A stretch of DNA of 64,000 nt from NCBI GenBank assembly GCA_907163345.1, contig CAJQUN010000043.1:2779001-2843000 (forward strand), given 5' to 3'. Below, one piece after another: positions 56,293 to 64,000 of the stretch (position 1 is the stretch's first letter; each line of letters opens with the position of its first letter). Made by a program: the position numbers and the translations under genes. The notes under the pieces were generated by a model. The model was not told the origin of the DNA, made no database searches, and saw nothing but the letters and a program-made list of their open reading frames with translations. This stretch comes from Haberlea rhodopensis. Lineage: Eukaryota; Streptophyta; Magnoliopsida; Lamiales; Gesneriaceae.

Positions 56293-56889
56293 TTGTTCCA
56301 GGATATGGAAGAAAAGGTAAAGGTTATCAGGAGAAAGATGAAGGCAGCTCAGGACAGACAGGCAGCGTATGCCAATCAGCGGCGTAGGCCGTTAGAGTTT
56401 CAGTTAGGCGACAGAGTTTTTCTGCAGATCTCACCTTTCAGAGGCGTAGTACGGTTTGGGATGCGAGGAAAGTTATCCCCGAGATATGTAGGGCCGTATG
56501 AGATCTTACAGCGTATTGGTACTCTGGCGTACTGTTTGGCTTTACCGCCCTCTCTGTCTGGTATACACGACGTATTTCATGTGTCGATGCTGAGGAAGTA
56601 TGAGCCGGATCCTTCACATGTGTTGCAGCCTTCAGAGGTTCAGATAGAGTCCGATGTTTCTTATGTGGAGCGGCCTATCAGGATTCTGGATAGGGCAGAC
56701 CGCAGACTTCGGAACAAGGTTATTCCTATGATCAAGGTCCAATGGGATCGTAGGGGTGTCGAGGAGGCCACGTGGGAGATAGAGCGACACATGGTGCAGC
56801 ACTATCCAGAGCTGTTTTCTGGTATGCGTTTATGTATTGTTTTATCTCTTGTTGACAGCATGTTTGATTTTGGGGATGAAATCTTATAA
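56293..56889 (+). CDS. Element E integrase C-terminal domain and chromodomain-like tail
   Basis: Same frame again. RRPLEFQLGDRVFLQISPFR and GKLSPRYVGPYEIL are the gypsy integrase C-terminal fold. RPIRILDRADRRLRNKVIPM and WDRRGVEEATWE are the chromodomain-like segment that in chromoviruses directs integration to marked chromatin. The frame runs about 23 residues past the usual end (FSGM) and stops near the polypurine tract. Confidence 0.93.
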   Translation: MFQDMEEKVKVIRRKMKAAQDRQAAYANQRRRPLEFQLGDRVFLQISPFRGVVRFGMRGKLSPRYVGPYEILQRIGTLAYCLALPPSLSGIHDVFHVSMLRKYEPDPSHVLQPSEVQIESDVSYVERPIRILDRADRRLRNKVIPMIKVQWDRRGVEEATWEIERHMVQHYPELFSGMRLCIVLSLVDSMFDFGDEIL

Positions 56890-56901
56890 GTAGGGGAGTA
56901 T
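56885..56901 (+). other. Element E polypurine tract
   Basis: ATAAGTAGGGGAGTATT directly before the 3' LTR, nearly identical to that of element A. Confidence 0.88.
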
Positions 56902-59173
56902 TGTGATATCCCCGAAATGATTATGTGGGTAATCATACAATTAAGGGTTGTTAATTGTGAGCATATGTGTTAAAGGCGTATTTTATGTGGGAGTGATTTA
57001 CTTAATTTGATGATGTGGTTTAGGGAGCATGTTGGATGTTTTTAATTGTTGTGTTTATGTAGTAGAATAATAAAATATCAAGGAGAGATATTTTTATACA
57101 TCGTATGAAATACCGGGACACAATTAAACACCCCAAAATCACCCTACATGCAACCACCCCACCCCCACTTGTTTGAAACCCACGTCCTCCCCTGTTTTCT
57201 GGAAAGCAGATTGACTTAGTAAGCATTTTGGCACTTAGATATTTTCACTTTGTCTCTTCCAAAAAACCTCCTTCTTCCTCCCTTCATTTCGTCTGCAATT
57301 TGTTCTGTTTCTAGGAAGAAAGTGATCGGATTTCGTTAATCCCTTCTTGACGAAAATCGAAGAGCAAAAGTGGTGAGGAGTCACATGTTTTTCCCAGTTT
57401 TCAGATTTCCAGCATGTGTGTTCTTTGTAGCAGATTGGCATGCTAGTGTAGGGTTTGATGAAATCTTGTTATGAGTACTTTTATGTGATGTTTATGAAGC
57501 CCTTAGCATGTTTTGTTAAGTAACTTGCATGCTTTATGTGTTAGATTTGTAGTTGAGAAAAGGGTTCCTCGAACATCCGAGCAGGGGAAGTGCCCTGTTT
57601 TCATGTTTAGTAAGGGTTCTATCATGAATATTTGAAGCATGCTAGCTTAGGTTTTGGTTGAACCTTTGATGTGAATACGTGTATGGTAGTTTGTTGAAGA
57701 CACCAGTATATTTCCTTGAGCATGTTTCATGTATTATATGAAGGATTTAATCATGTGAAAAGTAGTGTTCGAAATTTTGGGCAAGGTTCAAGTGCCCTGT
57801 TTTTCTGGAATTGTGGTTGAGTGTCAAACTTTTGGGGTTATTATGATGCATGTTAGGCTAAGAGTTTATTGAAACTTTGGTTTAAAACCCTTCATGGAAG
57901 TATGGTGAAGCCCCTAGTATTTTTATTCGTGCATATTATATGTGTTATGATATGGTTTTAAGTGTATGAAATGAGGTGTTCGGCAATTCTGGAAAATCGC
58001 TCAAAGGAACAGGGTTGGCGATCGATCGCCAAGGAGGCGAGATCGATCTTGACGTTCCAGTGGGTTTTGGCGATCGATCGCCAATATTGGGGCGATCGAT
58101 CGCTGATTTCATTTTTTTGGTATTCAAGGCAGTAACATCTCGCGATCGATCGGGGCTCAGGGGCGATCGATCGCGAGATGACATTGTTGGGTAAATGTGA
58201 TTTTCATTGAGTTTTGATTCTGAATTAGTATGAGGTGCCTAATATTGTGTTGTGTGGTTATATAGAACCATCACAGGTGCCAACACAGTCGAGGAGATAA
58301 AGTCGTTTGACTCCTCTATCTTTTGGAAAGGTACGTAAGCGACGTACGGCATCCCAACGGTAACATGTATTATGTGTTTATTTATTTAACACAAGGTAAA
58401 GCAAGATATGCATAAGGTAGTGCATTATGATGTGATACATGTTGATGTACATTGTTTTTGCATATGTATGTTGTGAAATATAAGAGGTGTATTTCACGAG
58501 TCAAGGTTATCTTAGTGAGGATTTTAATGCTTACGCTAATGTCCATAAGAAGCGAGGAAGAATTCCGCTTAAGTGGATTCCATAAGAAGCGAGGAAGAAT
58601 TCCGCTTATGTGGAAAAGTAAGAAGCATTGAAATGCACTATTGATAAGTGACTCAGGATTGAAATAAGGATTTAAGAAGGAAAGATATGTCATGACATTT
58701 ATTTATGAAACCATATGTTCATATAATGTGTTATTATGAGTTATGGTACAGGGACAACAAATGAGCGTTGTAAATGCTTGGAAATACAGGAAGTGCTTTG
58801 TATTTATGATTGTGCATTTACGCTTTACATTCATATTATGTTGAATATGAATCACAGTATGCTCATGTGTTGAGGGTTGTCTTTGTAGGTGCTTTTGACG
58901 ATGAGAACCAGGGTCGGGGTTGATATGCTGAGCTGTAAGGAGTGCTACAGGATTAGCATGTTAGAAAATCTTTTGTATAGCTTCTACAGGAAGTAGAGTA
59001 AGACTAATGTAGTACCTTTGCAGGAATATGTGAATTTCCTTTTTGAAACTTTTGGTACTGTAATCTCCTAAGCTCAGGTTAATCAACACGACTTACTACT
59101 CTGATTTATACATATGAATGTTTAGTTCTCTTAATTGCACCTAAGATTATGTTTGAGATCACGGGGTCCCACA
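56902..59173 (+). repeat. Element E 3' LTR
   Basis: It matches 50241-52510. The palindrome cluster is at 58015-58180. Confidence 0.96.
58015..58180. repeat. GATCGATC palindrome cluster and hairpin, element E 3' LTR
   Basis: Both 18 bp palindromes and the 17 bp-stem hairpin are unchanged from the 5' LTR. Confidence 0.95.
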
Positions 59174-59571
59174 TCATTAGTAGTAACAAAAGGGTTACCT
59201 ACTTGGCATTCCGTGCTCGGATGTCCTCCTTTGCAAAGCTCGCATGTAACAGTTTAAACTTGCATTGCATGCATGCTCAAACTATCAATTTTCTTGTTCA
59301 GCGCTTCCAACTGGACAGCTAGGGCAGTGACTTCACTCACTTGATGTACTCCGGCTTGCTTCTTTGGCACGTTCCTGTGGGACTGCCATTGGCAGCATCT
59401 CCTCCAATAGCGTATACTTCCTTGAGCGTCTTCCTCATCACAGTTCCTCCAGACGCTGCATCAATCATAGAACGATTATCAGAAAATAAACCATTATTAA
59501 ACGTTTGTACCTGCAGCCAGATAGGGAGGCCATGACGTGGGCATCTCCGCACTAGATCCTTGAAGCGCTCC
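59174..59571 (-). pseudogene. Element D gag central region
   Basis: Minus strand: ERFKDLVRRCPRHGLPIWLQ, VQTFNNGLFSDNRSMIDAAS and GGTVMRKTLKEVYAI match Athila gag capsid. After a frameshift near 59400, VTALAVQLEALNKKIDSLSM and a knuckle-like CELCKGGHPSTEC follow, running in frame through the E insertion site. The upstream part of gag is cut off by element F. Confidence 0.88.
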
Positions 59572-60703
59572 TGTTGGGAAAATATTTCTAAGTTTTGGTG
59601 ATTACAAACATCTACTGGATGGACATCTACGGGACAAAGACATCTACCGGTCTACCGAATGGACATCTACCGGATGGACATCTACCGGATGAACATCTAC
59701 CGGATGAACATCTACTAATGAACATCTACCGGATGGACATCTATCGGATACAAACATCTACCAAATACATCTACTGGATAAAGACACCTACTGAGTGCAA
59801 ACAAGAGAGTACATCTACCGAGTACAGAAGAATGAACGCTCATTGAAAGAAGAAAACTAGCAAACGTCTAACTATCTAGCAAGTGCACAAAGCAACAAGA
59901 CAAAACAAGTACAACTTATTCTGACAAAGTTACAACAGAGGCCACACCTTGCTATATCTCCGCCACCATTAGTGTCAGAATAAAAGAGCCGTTGCTTAAC
60001 AAAATAGGAAAGAAGACAATCAGAATTTGGAATGAAGATAGGAAATTGACCTCTTCCAAATATTGAAAAGTTACTGTTAAGACCTCTGTGTCTATAAATA
60101 CATCCAAGTGAAGAATGAAGAGATCAGCTGAACCATCTGATCAAACACAAGAAAAACATCAACGTCAAAGCTAATCATTTCATTGATATACTTTGAAGTT
60201 TCAGCAAGACCAGAAAAGAACCGCTACTGTAATCTTGAAAGATTAATTACAACTGAGTCTGCTGCTCAAAGAACACTCGAAGCAAAATAGTTTTATATCT
60301 CGTGTGTGTGTTATAGAATACATTGTAAACAACTTAGGAAGTTGTGATTGCTAGGAGTTTAGGCCAAGCTGTGTGAGTGCCTAAGGAGGTTGTATACTAT
60401 AAAGTGTAAACCAAAGTCTTCTAGTGTAACCTTCCTGCAAAGGAAGAAGGGGAGACGTAGAAGCGTTGTGCTTCGAACTTCCAGAAACAATATTTGTGTC
60501 ATTTACTTACTGCAATTTACCATTCAGTTATTACTACTCACAAGTCTAGCAGACGTCTTCCGCACTATAATCAGTGTCTACTGACTTGCAACATATTGAG
60601 AAGCTACTGCAGTACCTAACAGTCTGCAGCAAACCGAGTAAAATCAAAATTGAATCTAGTGCTTATTCAACCCCCCCTTCTAAACACTACCCCCGTCCTA
60701 ACA
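59572..60703 (+). repeat. Element F 5' LTR
   Basis: 1132 bp. It includes a 15 bp imperfect tandem array (59608-59822) and a C-rich end. Confidence 0.9.
59608..59822. repeat. 15 bp imperfect tandem array in element F LTR
   Basis: CATCTACCGGATGGA or CATCTACCGGATGAA recurs about 13 times, with spacers in the outer copies. Confidence 0.9.
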
Positions 60704-60705
60704 AG

Positions 60706-60717
60706 TGGTATCAGAGC
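60706..60717 (+). other. Element F primer-binding site (initiator tRNA-Met)
   Basis: TGGTATCAGAGC, two bases after the LTR. Confidence 0.95.
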
Positions 60718-60752
60718 AAGGTCTTCTCAATCTTGAGAATCACTAAAAACTG

Positions 60753-60998
60753 ATGGCCTCATTCAACAAGATTCCCATGTTCAAGAAAGATGAATACGAT
60801 GACTGGAGACTCCGTATGCAAGCACATCTGAGTGCCCAAGACGATGACATGTGGTTCGTCATCACTGATGGACCAATGAAGATCATGAAGATCAATACAA
60901 CAGCTGCCATTACTGGTGGTGAACCTCAGATGGTCGAGAAGGACAGAGCTGCCTGGACAAATGAGGAAAAGAAAAAAGAAAATCTCAGAAAAAGCCAT
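60753..60998 (+). pseudogene. Element F gag, N-terminal part
   Basis: MASFNKIPMFKKDEYDDWRL followed by MWFVITDGP and EKDRAAWTNEEKKKENL is the start of Sirevirus-type capsid. After KKENLRK the reading enters foreign sequence and stops within a few codons. The capsid resumes about 740 bp later. Confidence 0.88.
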
Positions 60999-61735
60999 TG
61001 CGCGCTAGTCTAGCTAGCTACCGTTTTTCAGCTGGCTATTATGTTAGTTGTAGCGCACCTTCCCTCCTTCTCTCACTTATTCTCTTCCACTTTGGCCAAT
61101 ATGAGTTCACGTGGTGTGGCGGATCCAGTCTTTCTTGGTGTGATCTTATCAGAGGCTGCTCTATTACAAAGAAGCTTCAATCGTAGTTTTGATTTGTACC
61201 AAGGTTTGAGATCGCAACTGGCGAGCGATCAATTGGCTCTCTGTCCCCCCTGGGCATATATCTTCTATGGCTCCATCTCATCGAGAAATTAATTTATTTA
61301 AAGAATTGCCCACGGCTATTCGTAGATCTGGAGTTCTATAGCTGTGCTACTTTCAATCTCTCAACTATTATGATATTTCGAGTTAGAGGCGTGATCTATT
61401 ATATCACCTAAGTGACCCAACTAGTCCTATTTGATCTAAAATAAAAATCCAACCTGGAGAGGTGCGCCAGCGGCAAGCAGAAGCAAGGTTATTAGATACC
61501 TCAGGAAAGCCCGGCCAGAACCACACGTGCAAGTTTCCCTGCATTTTTGATTATTCTCAAAGGAGAAGATTATTCTATGCCTGAAGCTTGAGAATGACCT
61601 CTCAGTCGTGATAACAGTTGTTCCCCATTCATCCGAAATAGTATTTTAGTAAAGAATAGGGCAACCTTTCGAACTGCTGCTGAATCCATGGACTCGTCCT
61701 TTTTTCGCATTCTGTGTGAACAACTATGTAAGTCA
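60999..61735. other. Foreign ~740 bp insertion in element F gag, possibly organelle-derived
   Basis: It is GC-richer and shares no sequence with the retroelements. On the minus strand, 61510-61548 reads TGCAGGGAAACTTGCACGTG then TGGTTCT, which resembles domain V of plant mitochondrial group II introns. Edges are approximate: gag leaves the frame near 60998 and resumes at about 61735 (NVAKYILFKTLDKN). No target duplication or terminal repeats are clear. A mitochondrial origin is tentative. Confidence 0.4.
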
Positions 61736-62294
61736 GCCAACGTGGCAAAATACATATTGTTCAAAACATTGGACAAAAACATGTTCAACAAAATCAAGAT
61801 GTGTCTCACTGTTAAAGACATCTGGGAAAAGATTGCTCAGTTGTGCGAAGGAAATGACCAAACCAAGGAAAACAAGCTCACTGTTGCCCTACATAAGTTC
61901 GAAAACATCAAAATGATGTTCCGGAGAATCTCTCAGTGAGTATGATGAAAGAGTAACTGGAATCATAAATGAACTCAATAGCCTTGGTAAGGATCTATCC
62001 AATAGGGAAGTCACCATAAAGGTCATGAGAGGTCTCCCAAGAGAATGGGATGTAAAAAGAATTGCCATGAGAGAATCCAAAGACTTAAACAAGATAGATC
62101 TACATGATTTATTTGCTGACTTAAAAGCATATGAGTTTGAACTAGGCATTCGGATTGAAGATGAACCCAGCACCAGTCAACCAACCAAAGCTCTTACAGC
62201 ATCAGAATCTCTGTCTACCACAACACAGATGACTCCGAACAAATATGCAATGATGCAATGGTGCTGTTTGTCAAAAAAATTGGAAAATTTATGA
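61736..62294 (+). pseudogene. Element F gag, capsid continuation
   Basis: NVAKYILFKTLDKNMFNKIK and KDIWEKIAQLCEGNDQTKEN occur in one frame, then a frameshift near 61917. GESLSEYDERVTGIINELNS, VMRGLPREWDVKRIAMRESK and LFADLKAYEFELGIR follow in another frame. These are the C-terminal capsid helices of the copia/Sirevirus gag. A second frameshift near 62258 leads into the zinc-knuckle part. Confidence 0.9.
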
Positions 62295-63250
62295 AAAAGA
62301 ATCAAAAGACCTATCAATATTATCCAAGGAAGAAGAACTTCAAAAATAGATCAGATGAGGATGATCGTGTCTGCTTCATCTGTCTTAAGCCAGGAGATTT
62401 TATTGCGGACTATCCTAAGCCAAAGAAAGATGATCAAAAGAGAGGATCCAAGGACTATAGAAAGTCGAAGGAAAAGAGAAGATCATCCAAAAGGGACAGA
62501 GACCAGAAAGTACTGGTGGCTGAAGAAAACAAGAGCAAATGGGCTGATTCAGAATCAGAATCAGAAAAATCTACCAGCTCATCCAGTGAGAGTGAAGATG
62601 AAGAAGCTCACTGTCTGATGGCCAACGATGACTGTGAGGTAATTGACTCTAATCTCTCTGAATTTACACATAATGAACTCACCAACGCATTGCAGGACAT
62701 GATTGATGAGTATCAGATGTTGTATGAATCCTTCGAGAATTATAAGACCGAACACTCAACCCCAACGGAACAGCAAAACAACAAACTTGATTGTGAACAA
62801 TCAAAGGAGTTGGAAGGCTTAAGGGAAAAAATAAGTCTACTCGAGAAAGAAAGGGATGAAGCAACATGTGCACACCAGAAGCTCATTAAGCTGGTTCGCA
62901 CATGGAACGCTTCTACTGCCAGAAAAGATGAGATGCTTGAGTTGATAAGGCTTGCTGGTGATCTTACCGGTATAGGCTACTCTAACAATGATAGTAACTC
63001 ATCTGGCATCAAATCTCAACTGTGTCTAGAGAAGAACAAGGTTCAAACAATGAATTTTGTAAGATCAAGCACAGTGTATGAACCAAGTGAATTGGTTAAG
63101 GAACCTGTTAAGCCAATACTCATCAAGGAACGGGCATCACACAAAGGTATCGGTTATGTTGAGCCAATAGGGAAAGCTAGACCGGGGCAAATGTTTAGAA
63201 AGAGACATAAGCTCACTGGTCAAGCAACTCGAGAGGTAAAACCCAACTGA
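62258..63250 (+). CDS. Element F gag, C-terminal part: degenerate zinc knuckle and coiled coil
   Basis: 330 residues. The basic start (KKNFKNRS) leads into CFICLKPGDFIADYP, where the histidine and last cysteine of the CCHC knuckle are replaced by D and Y, so zinc binding is probably lost. An S/E-rich acidic run follows (SESESEKSTSSSSESEDEE), then a coiled coil around residues 180-235 (SKELEGLREKISLLEKERDE). Next come GIGY-type motifs and VKPILIKERASHKGIGYVEP. The long gag extension with a coiled coil is typical of Sireviruses. The ATG is not the natural start. The frame stops well before protease. Confidence 0.9.
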   Translation: MVLFVKKIGKFMKKNQKTYQYYPRKKNFKNRSDEDDRVCFICLKPGDFIADYPKPKKDDQKRGSKDYRKSKEKRRSSKRDRDQKVLVAEENKSKWADSESESEKSTSSSSESEDEEAHCLMANDDCEVIDSNLSEFTHNELTNALQDMIDEYQMLYESFENYKTEHSTPTEQQNNKLDCEQSKELEGLREKISLLEKERDEATCAHQKLIKLVRTWNASTARKDEMLELIRLAGDLTGIGYSNNDSNSSGIKSQLCLEKNKVQTMNFVRSSTVYEPSELVKEPVKPILIKERASHKGIGYVEPIGKARPGQMFRKRHKLTGQATREVKPN

Positions 63251-63527
63251 TACTATAATTGTATGCCTGTCCAGAAGAGGTATAGGTTACCCAACATAAA
63301 AAAAATCCTAAACAACATGCATACACTCATATCACACACATCACCCAAGAACACCTTCACCAGTTAATACACACACATTTCAGGACACACACAGACCCAA
63401 ACAATTCAGGGTTATACAAGTGTGGGTCCCGAAAGGACTAATCCTGTCTCGACCCAAGTAGGATTGGGTACCAATCATATTATCGATTTAATTGTAGAAA
63501 ACTAGAATCCATCAAGTTCGGAGCTCG
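63251..63527 (+). other. Element F gag-protease spacer
   Basis: Broken by stops. GVGPERTNPVSTQVGLGTNH-like residues near 63422-63480 indicate decayed coding sequence, and short A- and CA-rich runs are present. Confidence 0.5.
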
Positions 63528-63530
63528 GAG

Positions 63531-63821
63531 TGGTTTCTGGACAGTGGATGTTCTAGACACATGACAGGGAATGCGTGCTTGTTGTCCGAATTGGTTGACA
63601 CCACCGGACCTAGAATAACTTTTGGCGACAACGCAAAAGGTAGAACCGTGGGTAGGGGTAAGATTATCTATGGGAATATTATTATTAAAGATATACTGTT
63701 GGTTGAAAATCTATGTTATAACTTGATCAACATCAGTCAACTCTGTGACAATGGTCACTCCGTAGAATTCAACCAGCACACATGTACAATCAAACTATTG
63801 ATGACAGTACACTGCTTGTAG
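63531..63821 (+). pseudogene. Element F aspartic protease
   Basis: WFLDSGCSRHMTGNACLLSE starts at 63531, with the catalytic D-S-G at 63540-63548. ITFGDNAKGRTVGRGKI and LLVENLCYNLINISQLCDNG complete the copia-type protease. It continues towards the pre-integrase region but goes out of frame near 63800. Confidence 0.9.
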
Positions 63822-64000
63822 GAAGAAGGCATGAGAACACATATAAGATTGACTGGAACCTTAATTAGCCCACCTCTTCTACTTGCTTTGCTGCATTGAA
63901 TATTTCCAAAAACTGGCTTTGGCACAAGTGATTGAGTCACTTAAATTTTAAAACTATTGCCAGTCTACATAAGTTTGATCTAGTCATTGGATTGCCCCAA
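63822..64000 (+). pseudogene. Element F pre-integrase domain, start
   Basis: NWLWHK, a TGA where arginine is usual (CGA to TGA), then LSHLNFKTIASLHKFDLVIG runs to the window end. These hold the first His residues of the integrase zinc-binding domain. Confidence 0.85.

Larger units (their letters stand above)
50241..59173 (+). mobile_element. Element E: Ty3/gypsy chromovirus, Tekay/Del-like, defective
   Basis: LTRs of 2270 and 2272 bp (TGTGATATCCCCGAAATG...CACGGGGTCYCACA) flanked by TCATT (50236-50240 and 59174-59178). Removing E plus one TCATT restores the gag reading frame of element D, which proves the insertion point. The proteins resemble element A, but the LTRs are only similar in blocks, so it is a sister family. 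The protease active site is deleted, one frameshift is present and two stops interrupt integrase. The LTRs differ by only 1-2% by eye, so it is younger than A. Confidence 0.97.
59572..64000 (+). mobile_element. Element F: Ty1/copia, Sirevirus (SIRE/Maximus)-like, 5' part
   Basis: An LTR starting TGTTGGGAAAATATTTC and ending CCTAACA is followed by an initiator-Met primer-binding site and a long gag with the Sirevirus layout: capsid, zinc knuckle, serine/acidic stretch and coiled coil. Protease and the start of integrase follow. The element continues past the window. It inserted in gag of element D; the 5 bases to the left are GCTCC, but the right flank is outside. Gag has at least three frame changes and a foreign ~740 bp insertion. 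Confidence 0.92.

Noticed and set aside
60100..60560. Host gene or non-coding RNA in the F LTR
   Set aside because: The region is fully inside the LTR defined by TG...CA ends and the PBS.
61041..61292. Open frame starting MLVVAHLPSF in the foreign block of element F
   Set aside because: I could not match it to a known family. The block has no start context or neighbours supporting a gene.

Overview
This is plant nuclear heterochromatin. It holds one satellite-like tandem array and a deep nest of LTR retrotransposons, and I found no host gene, tRNA or rRNA. The assignment to a plant rests on the element families: Ty1/copia of Angela-like and Sirevirus-like type, Ty3/gypsy chromoviruses of Tekay/Del type, and Athila-like gypsy elements. 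It also rests on their primer-binding sites, which match plant initiator tRNA-Met or tRNA-Asp. I cannot name the species.

Layout. (1) Positions 1-9985 are five head-to-tail copies plus a remnant of a ~1.97 kb AT-rich unit. Each unit holds a 249-251 bp TG...CA block with a purine-rich tract before it and a TGGTATCAG-like site after it, so the array may be a tandem LTR-internal-LTR-internal product of a small non-coding retroelement. (2) 9986-12007 is unrecognised AT-rich sequence. (3) An old Athila-like LTR fragment (G; 12008-12084 and 44942-45375) was split by element C (12085-44936, TSD GCCTT). (4) C is an old non-coding LARD-like gypsy derivative on the minus strand. Its left LTR was split by an Angela-like copia element (13221-21895, TSD GATTA). 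Its internal domain took a solo LTR (H, 23704-24507, TSD CTCAA). Its right LTR was split twice: by a Tekay-like chromovirus A (28038-36898, TSD CATAG) and by a non-autonomous Athila-like element B (37917-43982, TSD TTAAC). (5) 45376-50240 plus 59174-59571 is a recombinant, internally deleted Athila-like element D on the minus strand. (6) D was split by a second Tekay-like element E (50241-59173, plus strand, TSD TCATT), and its gag was cut by a Sirevirus-like element F, which runs off the window at 64000.

None of the coding elements looks autonomous. The copia element has a changed protease catalytic residue and a gag-pol frameshift, although its LTRs are almost identical. A has several frameshifts. 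E has lost the protease active site and has two in-frame stops. B carries only the end of gag plus protease. D lacks RT, RNase H and the integrase core. F has several frameshifts and a ~740 bp foreign insertion.

The most unusual signal is outside the genes. LTRs of A, C, E and the distantly related Athila-like D each carry a cluster of GATCGATC-centred palindromes. B has four GGCGTAATTACGCC-type palindromes, and the copia LTR has an 18 bp perfect palindrome. The chromovirus-type LTRs and the C leader also carry arrays of CGCT...AGCG mini-hairpins, and C has 48 bp and 56 bp tandem arrays built from such hairpins. A and E share a possible ~142 bp leader intron just before gag.
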